Positions 26,336 through 35,632 are shown, numbered from the stretch's first letter. The stretch: 64,000 bases of DNA from Pseudomonadota bacterium (GCA_021798115.1 JAJZYM010000004.1:41907-105906); one strand, 5' to 3'. Made by a program: numbers and translations. The notes: a model not told the origin generated them from the letters alone.

Positions 26336-27127
26336 ATGCTTGCGATTGATCTGAAAGGTCGGGTGGCCCTGGTGACCGGAGCGAGTGGTGGCTTGGGTCG
26401 TGCGATTGCCACGACCCTGGCGGCGTCGGGGGCGCGGGTGGCCGCGCATTACCGTAACGGTGAAGACGAAAAAGACGCCGTGCAGGTGGTGGAGCTGATC
26501 CGCAAGCAGGGTGGGGAGGCCGACGCTTTCGCCGCCGACGTTGCCGATGCGAACGCCGTGGCCAAACTGGTCGAGGCCGTGCACGGGCGTTTCGGCGCCT
26601 TGGATGTCCTCGTCAACAACGCCGGCATCGATGGGCCGCGACAGCTGGTGGGAACGGACGAACCCGAAGCCTGGCAAAAAGTCTTGGCCGTCGACCTCCT
26701 GGGTCCCTATTACTGTGCCCGTTCGGTCATTCCCCTCATGGAAAAGGGCAAGCGCGGTGTGATCATCAACATCACTTCCGTTCACGAGTTCATCCCCTGG
26801 GAAGGCTACAGCGCCTACACCAGCGCCAAGGCGGGTCTCTCCATGTTGACCAAGACCCTGGCTCAGGAGACGGCCGACAAAGGGATTCGGGTGGTGGCCG
26901 TGGCCCCGGGAGCCATCCAGACGCCCATCAATGCCTCCGTCTGGAGCCATCCGGATTCCCTCAGGAATCTCGACCGGAAAATCGCCATGGGGCGCCTGGG
27001 TCAACCGGAGGAGGTGGCCCGGGTTGTCGCCTTTCTCGCCAGCGATCTCGCCGGCTACATCACCGGCACCACCCTGGCGGTGGATGGAGGGATGCTCATC
27101 TATCCCGATTTCCGCCGGGGAGGCTGA
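26336..27127 (+). CDS. Glucose-1-dehydrogenase-like SDR
   Basis: A 263-residue classical SDR. TGASGGLGRAIA binds NAD(P), NNAGIDGP is the structural NNAG motif, and the active site combines ITSVHEFIPWEGYSAYTSAKAGL (Ser, Tyr, Lys). C-terminal ITGTTLAVDGGMLIYPDF is typical of the glucose/gluconate and 3-oxoacyl reductase-like group. An AGGAG-type site precedes the ATG. It is the first gene of a three-gene operon with a GMC oxidoreductase 3 bases downstream and an MFS carrier, a combination pointing to uptake and oxidation of a sugar or sugar alcohol. The exact substrate is not visible. Confidence 0.92.
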   Translation: MLAIDLKGRVALVTGASGGLGRAIATTLAASGARVAAHYRNGEDEKDAVQVVELIRKQGGEADAFAADVADANAVAKLVEAVHGRFGALDVLVNNAGIDGPRQLVGTDEPEAWQKVLAVDLLGPYYCARSVIPLMEKGKRGVIINITSVHEFIPWEGYSAYTSAKAGLSMLTKTLAQETADKGIRVVAVAPGAIQTPINASVWSHPDSLRNLDRKIAMGRLGQPEEVARVVAFLASDLAGYITGTTLAVDGGMLIYPDFRRGG

Positions 27128-27130
27128 GCC

Positions 27131-28648
27131 GTGGATGCCGATATCCTGATCATCGGCAGCGGTGCGGGTGGCGGCACCTTGGCCCGCGCACTCGCGGATT
27201 CGGGACTGAAGATCCTGATTCTGGAGCGTGGAGATTTTCTCCCTCGCGAATGGGGCAATTGGGACCCGGATGCGGTGTTCCGCGAACACCGCTACCACAC
27301 CGACGAAGAGTGGCGGGATGGCGAGGGTCGGCCCTTTTCTCCGGTGACGGGTTACCACGTGGGAGGCAACACCAAATTCTATGGGGCCGCAGTTTTGCGG
27401 CGACGGACCAAAGACTTCGGGGTACGCCGGCACCGGGACGGCCCCACGCGGGCCTGGCCCATCGCCTATGAGGATCTCGCCCCCTTCTACGAGCAGGCAG
27501 AATCCTGGTACTTTGCCCACGGTCTGGCCGGAGCCGATCCCACAGAACCGCCGCGCGGACCCTACCCCTTTCCCCCGATTCCCCACGAGGCCGCCGTCGC
27601 CGAGGTGGATCGTGCGCTGCGGGCCATGGGCTATCACCCCTTTCCCTTGCCTCTCGCCATCCACCGGCGTGACGACGATCCCGCCCACAGTCCCTGCGTC
27701 CGCTGCCCCACCTGCGACGGTTTCCCCTGCCTCCTCCACGCCAAGGGCGATGCCGAAGTCTCAGGGGTGCGACCGGCGCTGGCGTATGACAACGTCCGCC
27801 TGTGTACCGGCCAGCGCGTGCGCAAACTCCGCTGCAGTCCCGATGGTCGACGTGTCGAGGAGGTGGAAACCGATCGTGAGGTGTTTCGCGCCCGCGTGGT
27901 GGTCCTTGCCGCCGGTGCGGTCAACAGTGCGGCACTTCTGCTCGCTTCGGCCACGGAACGCTTCCCCACCGGTCTTGCGAACCGCAGTGATCAGGTCGGC
28001 CGCAACTACATGTGCCATCTCAACAGCGCCTGCATGGCCATCCAGCCCAGGCGCGAGAATCGCAGCATCTTTCAAAAGACCCTGGCCTTGAACGATTTTT
28101 ACGAGGATTCCGGCGACCCGGACTATCCCTATCCTTTGGGCCACATCCAATCCCTGGGCAAAGTGACCCCGGGCGTTCTTCATGCCGAGCGGCCGAAACT
28201 TCCCGTTCCCGTGGGCGCCTGGGTAGCCCGCCATTCGGTCGACTGGTGGCTCACCACCGAGGATCTGCCCGACCCCGGCAACCGCGTGACCCTGGACGAC
28301 GATGGGACCATTCGTCTCTGCTGGAAGCCCAAGAATCGGGAAAGCCACGAGCGGCTCTGCCGCCAGTGGCGGAAGCTGCTGCATCGGGCAGGCTTTTTCG
28401 CGGTGTTTTTCCAGCCCATGGACATCTCGGCCACCGCCCATCAGGTCGGGACCTGTCGCTTTGGCGAGGACCCGACCGAGAACGTCCTCGATCCTTTCTG
28501 CAAGGCCCATGATCTCGACAACCTCTATGTGGTGGACGCGAGCTTCATGCCCTCCATCAGCGCTGTGAATCCTTCCCTGACCATCATGGCCAATGCCTTG
28601 AGGGTGGGGGCGCATCTCAGGCAGCGGTTCCAAGACGGCCGGGTATGA
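27131..28648 (+). CDS. GMC-family FAD oxidoreductase
   Basis: A 505-residue flavoprotein of the glucose-methanol-choline family. The N-terminal motif is DILIIGSGAGGGTLARALADSGLKILILERG, then YHVGGNTKFYGAAVLRRR (FAD-binding), a Cys-rich CVRCPTCDGFPCLLHAK insert, and MDISATAHQVGTCRFGEDP with the catalytic His. The C-terminal box is DASFMPSISAVNPSLTIMANALRVG. No Tat signal is present, so it is cytoplasmic, unlike periplasmic sugar dehydrogenases of this family. Translation starts at GTG 27131 with GGGAGG about 8 bases upstream. It overlaps the MFS gene by 4 bases (ATGA). Confidence 0.92.
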   Translation: MDADILIIGSGAGGGTLARALADSGLKILILERGDFLPREWGNWDPDAVFREHRYHTDEEWRDGEGRPFSPVTGYHVGGNTKFYGAAVLRRRTKDFGVRRHRDGPTRAWPIAYEDLAPFYEQAESWYFAHGLAGADPTEPPRGPYPFPPIPHEAAVAEVDRALRAMGYHPFPLPLAIHRRDDDPAHSPCVRCPTCDGFPCLLHAKGDAEVSGVRPALAYDNVRLCTGQRVRKLRCSPDGRRVEEVETDREVFRARVVVLAAGAVNSAALLLASATERFPTGLANRSDQVGRNYMCHLNSACMAIQPRRENRSIFQKTLALNDFYEDSGDPDYPYPLGHIQSLGKVTPGVLHAERPKLPVPVGAWVARHSVDWWLTTEDLPDPGNRVTLDDDGTIRLCWKPKNRESHERLCRQWRKLLHRAGFFAVFFQPMDISATAHQVGTCRFGEDPTENVLDPFCKAHDLDNLYVVDASFMPSISAVNPSLTIMANALRVGAHLRQRFQDGRV

Positions 28649-29790
28649 AAACGGGCACCGGCGCGGTCTTCAGTGCCGGTTTTCTCCAGGGGGCGGCCTT
28701 CGTGCTCATCCCCGCTCTGGGGGCAACCCTCCGCGGGGTCCCCTACGATTTGAGCAACACCGCCTACGGGCTGCTCTATTTCCCCGAGATCCTCGGGGCC
28801 GTCCTCGCCGCCCTCGGGGCCGGGGCCGTTCAACGCCGCCTGGGGGCGCGGGGACTCTTCCGCCTGGGGGCCTTCGTCAACGCCGCCGCCATGGCGGGTC
28901 TGACCGTTGCCTATTTCGCCACGGGACCGCTCCTCCTGGCCGTCCTTCTCGCCGAGACCCTGTTGCTTGGAGTCGGCTTTGGGCTGACCAACGCCGCCAT
29001 CAACCGCGCCGCCTCCCTCCTGTTCGCCGGGGCGGCCGTCGCGGCGGTGACGCTCCTCAACGCCGTGATCGGTGGCGCTACGGCGGTTTCTCCGGTCCTC
29101 CTCCACGGGCTCTCCCAACTGGGCGCCTGGAACGTCTGGCCGGGCATCCTCCTGCTGCTCTGGCTCGTCCTTCCGTGGCTCCCTCTGGCCGCGGAGGGTG
29201 ACGCCGAGCGCCGGGAGCGGGGCGGTCTCGGGGCGTGGCGCCGGAGCATGTTGCCCTTTGCCCTCGGGGTGCTGATCTACGCCGTTTGCGAAGGGAGTTT
29301 TGGCAGCTGGGCCGATGTTTTGATGACCGTGGACCGCCACCTGCCCGCGGCCTCCGGCGCCTTGGCCTTGTCGCTCTTTTGGGGCGGGATGACGCTCGCG
29401 CGTTTCGTTCTGGGCGCGCTGCCCAATGACTGGTTGCCCCGTCGCCTCACTTTTCTGCTGTCGCCGGTGGGGATGGCCGCCTGTTTTCTGGTGATTCCGC
29501 AACTCGCCTCCGCCACCGCCCTGGTTCTGGCGTTCACCCTCGCCGGTGTTTCGTGTGGGATTTACTATCCTTACAGCATGTCCTACGGGATTGCGGCGCA
29601 CCCCGAGGAGGGGACACAGATGGCCGGACTCCTGGTGGGGGCTCTCATGGTGGGGGAAGGACTCGGCTCCTCGGGTCTGGGTCCCCTGCAGTCCTGGCTG
29701 CCCCTGGATCAGATCTATCGTCTCTCCGCCCTTTGGGCTCTCCCTCTGGTTTATTTCGCCTGGCGCAACAGTCGGCCAACTCGCCCCTGA
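28645..29790 (+). CDS. MFS transporter
   Basis: A 381-residue carrier with about 12 hydrophobic helices. Examples are AVFSAGFLQGAAFVLIPALGA, GLLYFPEILGAVLAALGAGAV and LLLAVLLAETLLLGVGFGLTNAAI. It resembles sugar-type MFS members of the FucP/NarK-like length, but no substrate motif is clear. Co-translation with the GMC oxidoreductase (ATGA overlap) suggests that it imports the compound oxidised by the SDR/GMC pair or exports the product. Confidence 0.88.
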   Translation: MKTGTGAVFSAGFLQGAAFVLIPALGATLRGVPYDLSNTAYGLLYFPEILGAVLAALGAGAVQRRLGARGLFRLGAFVNAAAMAGLTVAYFATGPLLLAVLLAETLLLGVGFGLTNAAINRAASLLFAGAAVAAVTLLNAVIGGATAVSPVLLHGLSQLGAWNVWPGILLLLWLVLPWLPLAAEGDAERRERGGLGAWRRSMLPFALGVLIYAVCEGSFGSWADVLMTVDRHLPAASGALALSLFWGGMTLARFVLGALPNDWLPRRLTFLLSPVGMAACFLVIPQLASATALVLAFTLAGVSCGIYYPYSMSYGIAAHPEEGTQMAGLLVGALMVGEGLGSSGLGPLQSWLPLDQIYRLSALWALPLVYFAWRNSRPTRP

Positions 29791-29950
29791 AACGCTCGAG
29801 GGAAATCGTGACCGTCGACGGCCGTATCGCATGACGTCCTGGCGTCCGCGAGAGCGCCCTGTCCGTCGTCCGCGCACGTTCTCCCTCCCAGAAATTGAGG
29901 AGATGCATCGTAGAATACCCGCGGTTTCTCCTCGGTCGTGGGAGAAGAAA

Positions 29951-30203
29951 ATGGACATCACGTCTCGGCGTGTCTACGAGGAGCCACAAGCGAGCGACGG
30001 GGTGCGTGTCCTCGTCGACCGTCTCGGGCCGCGCGGCCTCGGGTGCGAGACGGCGCGGATCGATCCCTGGCGCTGGGAAGAGTTCCCGCCGCCGTGACGC
30101 CGCCGGGATTCGCTGTTTCACGCTTCTTTTTACCGCTCGTGATGAAGAACGCCACAATACCGCGGTCCTCCGGGACTGTCTGCGCCGTGCCTGGAAAGAG
30201 TAA
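29951..30203 (+). pseudogene. DUF488 family protein, internally deleted and frameshifted
   Basis: The start reads MDITSRRVYEEPQASDGVRV then LVDRLGPRGL, the DUF488 N-terminus. After WRWEEFP the frame breaks; about 40-45 residues of a normal 115-120-residue protein are missing. The C-terminal box TLLFTARDEERHNTAVLRDCLRRAW continues in the other frame and ends at TAA 30201-30203. The gene is clearly dead. It lies directly upstream of the OprB gene. Confidence 0.85.
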
Positions 30204-30216
30204 GGAAGCACGCGCG

Positions 30217-31356
30217 GTGGGGCGTGCGCCAGCGTGCGTGTTCACCCTCACCGTGATCCTTTTGAGCGCGATGTCCGCCGCCCGCGCGCACGAGACCGGA
30301 CACGACATCTTCTCGCGCATCCTGCGTCGAAGCCGCAAGGCGCTCCGCTGGCGCGCCCATCTCACGTTCGAGCCTCTCGCGGATGTGGCCGGGGGGCGTC
30401 GGCGGGGGGCGACGTGGGTCGCGGCCGCCGCGGCGGGCGCCGAACTCCGAACGGGACCCTTCGGCGGCTGGCAGGGAGGGAAAATCGACCTTCAGGTGAT
30501 GGGTCTCCTGCGCGGCCTTCCCCGCGAGTCGCATCTCGTCGGCGACGCGCAGGGGGCGAGCAACCTCTACAACTCGTTCTCGTTTCTGCGGCTCATCACG
30601 CTCTCATACCGCCAGCGGATCGCCGGTCATCTTTTGGCGCGCGGCGGAATCATGGACGTGAACAGCTACTTCGACACGAGCACGCCCGCCTCCGATCTCG
30701 TCAACTCCTCTTTCGGCATGACCCCGACCCTCACGGTGAACGTCCCGCTCACGCCGACCGCCCCCTACACCGGCTGGGGGGGCATCGTCCGCGGCGGGCC
30801 GTCGTCCGGGCGCTGGCGGGTCGGGCTCTTCGCCGGCGACCCGCCGGCCCACGGGACCGTCACCCATCAGGGATTTTTTGCGATCGCCGAGTGGCAATCG
30901 CGGACGGCTCGGCACCAGAGACTCAAGATCGGCGCCTGGTCCTACCACAACCCGGAGGGGCCCACCCAGGGGAGTCTCGCCTCGCCGCGCAGCACGAACG
31001 GTCTTTACGGGATCTGGGAAAGCCATCACCGACGTTTGCGCCCGCAGCATCTTCGCTGGGGCTGGTTCGTCGAGACGGGTCTCAATTTGGGCCATGTCAA
31101 TCCCATCCCGTACTACGTCGGGGTCGGGTTCCGCCTGCGGGGATTTCCCGGCCTGGCTCCGCGCACGTCTCTCACCGCGGGCGTGGCCCACGCGGGTCTT
31201 CGCGGACATCCCGCCGAGACAGCCTGGGAAGTGGCCTGGGACGATCATCTCCCCCGCGGGTTGATCGTCGAGCCGGACATCCAGTACATCATGCACCCGA
31301 GCGGCATCTACGCCAACGCCGTTGTGCTCCTCCTTCGTCTTCGCAAGGATTTTTGA
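30217..31356 (+). CDS. Carbohydrate-selective porin, OprB family
   Basis: A 379-residue outer-membrane beta-barrel. The signal peptide VFTLTVILLSAMSAARA is followed by mature ETGHDIFSRIL. OprB landmarks are LARGGIMDVNSYFDTSTPASDLVNSSFG, the GLYGIWES strand, a series of alternating hydrophobic strands and the terminal EPDIQYIMHPSGIYANAVVLLLRLRKDF ending in Phe. The family facilitates diffusion of glucose and other sugars. GTG 30217 is chosen because an AAGGAAG site lies about 9 bases upstream and the signal peptide begins there; the frame stays open upstream only across the DUF488 remnant. It may serve the adjacent SDR/GMC/MFS sugar cassette. Confidence 0.85.
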   Translation: MGRAPACVFTLTVILLSAMSAARAHETGHDIFSRILRRSRKALRWRAHLTFEPLADVAGGRRRGATWVAAAAAGAELRTGPFGGWQGGKIDLQVMGLLRGLPRESHLVGDAQGASNLYNSFSFLRLITLSYRQRIAGHLLARGGIMDVNSYFDTSTPASDLVNSSFGMTPTLTVNVPLTPTAPYTGWGGIVRGGPSSGRWRVGLFAGDPPAHGTVTHQGFFAIAEWQSRTARHQRLKIGAWSYHNPEGPTQGSLASPRSTNGLYGIWESHHRRLRPQHLRWGWFVETGLNLGHVNPIPYYVGVGFRLRGFPGLAPRTSLTAGVAHAGLRGHPAETAWEVAWDDHLPRGLIVEPDIQYIMHPSGIYANAVVLLLRLRKDF

Positions 31357-31514
31357 GCGAGCGGGCGACGGGGCGGGGACGGAGGGAGGCGCCGGGGAGG
31401 GCCAGCGTCGGGGAAGAATCCTTCTGGCAAGGACGATCGTCTTTCGGGCGCGGTGGCGCGAGCGGAGGCTTTCCCGGAGACGGGAGCAGAGGACGAACGT
31501 TTCTCTTCCCCTCC

Positions 31515-31541
31515 AAAAAAACGGGCGGCACGAAGCCGCCC
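31515..31541 (-). terminator. Rho-independent terminator of the fasciclin gene
   Basis: On the minus strand: GGGCGGC, loop TTCGT, GCCGCCC, then G and seven T. It lies 39 bases after the fasciclin stop codon. Confidence 0.88.
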
Positions 31542-31579
31542 GAGGAAGGGCCCCATGGGGGCCCAGGGGATGCCTGAGT

Positions 31580-32152
31580 TTAGGGCAGCAGCACGCCGTT
31601 GACGACTTGGATCACGCCGTTCGATTGAGCGACGTCGTAGGTCGTGATTTGAACGGGCGCGTCTTTGAGGCCTTTCACCTCGAGGTTGTGCCGACCGTTG
31701 CGGATGATCCACACATCCTGTCCCTCAAGGGTTTTGAGGGCCGCCCGTCCGTGATGGCGGTCGACGAGCCGAAGGAGACGGCCGTAAGTCCAGCGTCCCG
31801 CGACCACGTGGTAGAGGAGGATCTTCCGGAGCAGAGGACGGTTGGCGGGCTTGAGGAGATTGGCCACCGTTCCCCGGGGCAGCTTCCCAAAAGCCGTATT
31901 CGTCGGTGCAAAGACCGTGAATGGTCCTGGACCTTCGAGGGCCTTGACGAGTCCTGCGGTCACGACGGCTTTGACGAGGATCGTGTGCACCGGGGAATGG
32001 AGGGCGTTTTGCACGATGTTCTTCGACGGATACATCGCGTGCCCACCGACATAGGTGATCGGGAGACGGGCGAAGGCCGTTGTGGACAGGACGGCGAAGA
32101 GCAGTGCCCCGCCGGCCAGCCGACGTGCGGCGGTGAAAGAGAAGTGGGCCAT
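31580..32152 (-). CDS. Secreted fasciclin (FAS1) domain protein
   Basis: A 190-residue exported protein. The signal peptide ends about residue 28 (LLFAVLSTTAFA). A single FAS1 domain follows with H1 box VHTILVKAVVTAGLVKALEGPGPFTVFAPTNTAF and the terminal H2-like VQITTYDVAQSNGVIQVVNGVLLP. In bacteria these are secreted or periplasmic adhesion-type modules of unknown ligand. A hairpin (32175-32198) lies in its leader. It is monocistronic with a strong terminator. Confidence 0.92.
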   Translation of the reverse strand: MAHFSFTAARRLAGGALLFAVLSTTAFARLPITYVGGHAMYPSKNIVQNALHSPVHTILVKAVVTAGLVKALEGPGPFTVFAPTNTAFGKLPRGTVANLLKPANRPLLRKILLYHVVAGRWTYGRLLRLVDRHHGRAALKTLEGQDVWIIRNGRHNLEVKGLKDAPVQITTYDVAQSNGVIQVVNGVLLP

Positions 32153-32174
32153 GGAGAGTGACTCCGTTGGGAAA

Positions 32175-32198
32175 AGAAGGCAAGTGCCGTTGCCTTCT
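32175..32198 (-). promoter_or_regulatory. 9-bp perfect hairpin in the fasciclin leader
   Basis: AGAAGGCAA, loop GTGCCG, TTGCCTTCT, 22 bases upstream of the ATG. It could affect translation or mRNA stability; no known riboswitch is recognised. Confidence 0.5.
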
Positions 32199-32522
32199 CT
32201 TACGTGGGCCTCGAATGACTGGATGCACGAACGTGTGCAGAGCTCACCGGGTCGTTGCGCCGGCGCCGACGGTTGGGACGTGCGTGATCGCGGGGCTGCA
32301 TCCCCCTCAGGAGCTCGAACGTACTTTCTCTTGAGAGAACTCCATCGATACGCACCACGACAGTGTGGGAGATGGCGGGATCGCGAGGTCTTGTGATCGC
32401 CCGCCCCCGTGAGGTGAGGATTCTCTCTCGAGGAAGTGTGGGGAGGATGGGTCCCGGCGGGCTCCGGCGGTGAGGGAGCCCGCCGCGGGGCTCGCGTCCC
32501 CAGAGGGGATCCGCCAACGGGC
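32199..32522. other. Intergenic region without genes
   Basis: About 320 bases with no supported ORF. It contains a strong hairpin near 32458-32487 (GCGGGCTCC/GGAGCCCGC), which may end transcription from the TonB/tRNA-like side on the minus strand, plus the fasciclin promoter. Confidence 0.5.
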
Positions 32523-32594
32523 GCGCCCGGGAGGACTTGAACTTCGACCGTCGCCCTAGGAGTGCGAGGCTTTATCCCCTTGAGCTACGGGTCC
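32523..32594 (-). pseudogene. Degenerate tRNA-Arg (CCT) gene
   Basis: On the minus strand GGACCCGTAGCTCAAGG begins a tRNA-like sequence, with CTCCTAG as anticodon loop (CCT) and GTTCAAGTCC as T loop. The acceptor has two mismatches of seven, the T stem two of five, and there is no encoded CCA, unlike the other tRNAs here. A non-canonical functional tRNA is possible but less likely. Confidence 0.6.
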
Positions 32595-32661
32595 GTCCGC
32601 CTTCCATGGCGCCCGGAACGGCGGCCGCTGGCACGGGACCGCGGCCGCCGTTTCCGTGGCC

Positions 32662-35556
32662 TCAGAAGGACGTTTGGGCCTCGACGTAGAGAAACCGCCC
32701 CGGCACGTCGTAGAGCGTTGGGTCGTAGCTGTTGATCACTTGCTGGGTGGAGATCGGTGGGCTACGATCGAGCAGATTGTGCACGCCCAGTGTGACCTCC
32801 GTGCGCGCCGCGTGAAAGCGGTGGCCCACGGACGCGTCGACGTAGAAGACGCTCCCGATGTGGTTTTGAGAGAGCGCGTTGTTCTCGGGGTCGGGATCCG
32901 AACAGTCGCCGAGAGCGGTCAGGCTGAAGGGGGTGCCGTTCAGGAAATCGCTGCACTGCTCGGTCAGGCTGCCGATGTACTCGAGATCGGCCGTCGCCGA
33001 CCACGGGCCGCGATCCCACGTCACCGCGCCGATCGCCCGCCAGCGCGGGACGGCGAGCGGAAAACTCGTTCCTCCGCGCTCGACACCGTCGAGATTCGTG
33101 ACCGTGGCGCCGCCCTTGGGGTTCGGGGTGGAGGTGTACCAGTTGCGCACCCAGTTGGCGACGAGCGAGAGCCCCACATCGCCCCAGGGCTCCGAGGGGA
33201 AACGGTAGCGGGCGGCACCGTCGATCCCGTCGGTGAAGATCGTCCCGAGATTTTCGCTCGTGTCGCGGACGAGGGCGAGGGAGCCGTCGGGGTTGCGGGT
33301 GACGAGGTCGCAGGCGGCGGGGTTCCCGTCGAGATAACACTCGTCGAGGACCGTGTTGGCTCCGGGGCTGCCGATGGCGTTGCCGATCGCGATGCGGTAG
33401 TAGTCGGCCTGGACGCTCATCGGAAGCGAGCTCGGGGTCCAGACGAAGCCGATGACCTTGTTGATCGAGGTTTCCGGCTTGAGATTGGGGTTGCCGCCGG
33501 TGAGGACGTTCACATCGGGGTTCGTCTGCCGGTAGCCGGTCGGAACGCCCGCGGCCGCGCAGTTGCGGCCGACGGTCGAGTTGGGGTTCGCTCCGCTGCA
33601 CGGGTCGCTCACGGCCAGAGGCTCCTCGACGAGGGCGGCGTCCGTGTCGTGAATGTCGGGCTGACGGAACCCCTGCGCCCAGAGGAGGCGCACAGTGAAG
33701 TCCCGTGTGACGTGGTCGAGGAGGGTCGCCTGGCTCAGCTGGTGGAACCCGAAGTCCGAGTAGTGGCTGAAGCGGTGGACGAGATTCAGCACGAGTTCGT
33801 GGGCGGCCGGGAGACGACGCAGGAGGGGCACGTTGAAGCCCACGTACGCCGAGCTTGCCACGTAGCCGCCGACCGTGGGCAGGACGGGGATCCCCGGACT
33901 CGCGCTGTCTTCGCCGTACTGGGCGACGGGGTTCGGGTTCGAGACGCCGAAATGCTCGCGGTATTGGTAGCCGAAAGAGAACCCGAGCGGGCCGGCGGGG
34001 AGCGCAAGGAGATCGTGGTTGTGGAGGTCGGCGGCCACGATCTTCTGTGTGTTGTCGATCGTGTTGACCTCATCGAGGGCGATGTAGCGGAGCATGGCGG
34101 GCGTCACCGTCCCCGGCCCCCCGAAGAGATCGAGAGGGACGCAGCCCGGTGTGGCGGCGCAGGTCTCGGGCGAGCCCAAGGCGAGCGCGAGATGAGCGAG
34201 ATCGAAGCGCCCGTGATTGTTGTTGGTCACGTCGTTCTGGGCAACGATGCCGTAGAGGTCCCAGGACCAGGGGCCGCGGCCGAGACCCGAAAGACGCTCC
34301 GTGCCCTCGAGGCCGGCGTCGATCCGGTAGGTGTTCACCGTCTCGGTGAGAAGAAGCGGGCCGTCCTCGACCATGGCCCGTCCCAGGCTCACGAGGTTCG
34401 CGTTGGGTCCGCTCGAGTCGAGGGCGATGCCGAAGGGGTTGTAGGGCTGGTCCGCGGCGATGTTGATCGGGAGCCCGTCCTGGCCGATGAAGAGGAGAGG
34501 TGGGGACGACTGCTGGGCGCTGTCGCGGCGGTTGAAAAAGCCGCTGACGGTGCCCGTGATGCCGTGGCCGAACGAGCGGTACGCCCGGAGGTAGGCGCTT
34601 GTGCGTTCGAGGGGTTCGAGGAGCTGGTTGAAGGGGGCGGTGTTGAAGTTGTCGGCGATCGAGAAGGGGGCGAAGTCATTGACCTGATTCCCGCTCGTTC
34701 CGGGTATCCGCGTGAGGTTGCAGAGTGGGGGATTGCCGCCGCCGCAGGACGGATCGCTGGCAAAGGGGCCCCCGTCGGCGTAAAACTTGAAATCCCCCCA
34801 GGGGTTGGCGGGGCTTCCCCGGGTGAGCCCCGTGCCGGCGAGCGGGACGCTCGAGATCGTCCGGTCGCCGCTCGGGATGGCGGCTTGGTCGAGGTAGCTC
34901 AACGAAAACATGACCCCGTGACGGGCGTTGCCGCTTCCGCCGGTGAGGCTCACCGCGTCGGTGCCACCATCCCAATGGCCGTCGCCGTGGTAAATCCCGC
35001 CGTAGACGTTTGCCACGAAACCGTTGAAGGAACGGCGGAGGATGATGTTGACGACACCGGCCACGGCCTCACCGCCGTAGCGCGCTCCACCGCTTGCGTC
35101 GTAGATCACGATCCGCGAGACGAGCGGGAGTGGAATCGTGCTGATGTCGACGTCGCCCTTGAGTCCGCTGACCCAGCGCTTGCCGTTGATGAGGACGAGC
35201 ACGCGGTTGTGGCCAAGGCTGTGGAGGCTCACGTTTTGCTCACCGCCGTTCGTGAACTGTTTCGTGTACGTGGTCGTGAGCGCGGAGGCGCTGCCGTTGA
35301 ACGGAAACTCGGAGAGGATTTGCCCGACGGTGGCGTAGCCCATCCGTTTCATCATCGTCGCGGTGAGGACATAGACCGGCTCGGCGATGCGTGTCGAGAC
35401 CTGGGCGAGCCCCTCGCCGCGGACACGAATCACCGCAAGCTTTTTGGTGGGCGGGGAGGACGCCGCGCGAACGCGCGCGGGCACCACGGCGAGGAAGGCG
35501 AGGAAAGCCGTGGGAAGAGCGAGCGCGGCACTGCGGCGGAGGAGGATTCCGGACAT
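32662..35556 (-). CDS. TonB-dependent outer-membrane receptor
   Basis: A 964-residue receptor. The signal peptide ends near ARVRA, followed by the TonB-box-like LAVIRVRGEG. The plug domain has VGQILSEFPFNG, LGHNRVLVLINGKRWVSGLKGDVDISTIPLPLVSRIVIYDASGGARYGGEAVAGVVNIILRR. The long barrel ends with FLYVEAQTSF (C-terminal Phe). The plug resembles the Xanthomonas-type group of large receptors. The substrate (siderophore, carbohydrate or peptide) is not visible and no ECF sigma or FecR gene is adjacent. ATG 35556 is used because a GGGAG site precedes it and the signal peptide starts there; the frame extends 18 codons upstream. Cysteine pairs occur in extracellular loops (SDPSCGGGNPPLCNL). Confidence 0.93.
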   Translation of the reverse strand: MSGILLRRSAALALPTAFLAFLAVVPARVRAASSPPTKKLAVIRVRGEGLAQVSTRIAEPVYVLTATMMKRMGYATVGQILSEFPFNGSASALTTTYTKQFTNGGEQNVSLHSLGHNRVLVLINGKRWVSGLKGDVDISTIPLPLVSRIVIYDASGGARYGGEAVAGVVNIILRRSFNGFVANVYGGIYHGDGHWDGGTDAVSLTGGSGNARHGVMFSLSYLDQAAIPSGDRTISSVPLAGTGLTRGSPANPWGDFKFYADGGPFASDPSCGGGNPPLCNLTRIPGTSGNQVNDFAPFSIADNFNTAPFNQLLEPLERTSAYLRAYRSFGHGITGTVSGFFNRRDSAQQSSPPLLFIGQDGLPINIAADQPYNPFGIALDSSGPNANLVSLGRAMVEDGPLLLTETVNTYRIDAGLEGTERLSGLGRGPWSWDLYGIVAQNDVTNNNHGRFDLAHLALALGSPETCAATPGCVPLDLFGGPGTVTPAMLRYIALDEVNTIDNTQKIVAADLHNHDLLALPAGPLGFSFGYQYREHFGVSNPNPVAQYGEDSASPGIPVLPTVGGYVASSAYVGFNVPLLRRLPAAHELVLNLVHRFSHYSDFGFHQLSQATLLDHVTRDFTVRLLWAQGFRQPDIHDTDAALVEEPLAVSDPCSGANPNSTVGRNCAAAGVPTGYRQTNPDVNVLTGGNPNLKPETSINKVIGFVWTPSSLPMSVQADYYRIAIGNAIGSPGANTVLDECYLDGNPAACDLVTRNPDGSLALVRDTSENLGTIFTDGIDGAARYRFPSEPWGDVGLSLVANWVRNWYTSTPNPKGGATVTNLDGVERGGTSFPLAVPRWRAIGAVTWDRGPWSATADLEYIGSLTEQCSDFLNGTPFSLTALGDCSDPDPENNALSQNHIGSVFYVDASVGHRFHAARTEVTLGVHNLLDRSPPISTQQVINSYDPTLYDVPGRFLYVEAQTSF

Positions 35557-35632
35557 CTTGGGAGCTCCCAGTGTGAGGGTGGATGATCCTGCCGTCCCGC
35601 CTGAGCGCATCTATCTTAATGCGGCGCGCACG

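Noticed and set aside
32656..35586. 976-codon open frame on the plus strand opposite the TonB receptor
   Set aside because: Composition is that of an antisense shadow in GC-rich DNA (runs of Arg, Gly, Glu, Val). The minus-strand frame has a signal peptide, plug and C-terminal Phe.
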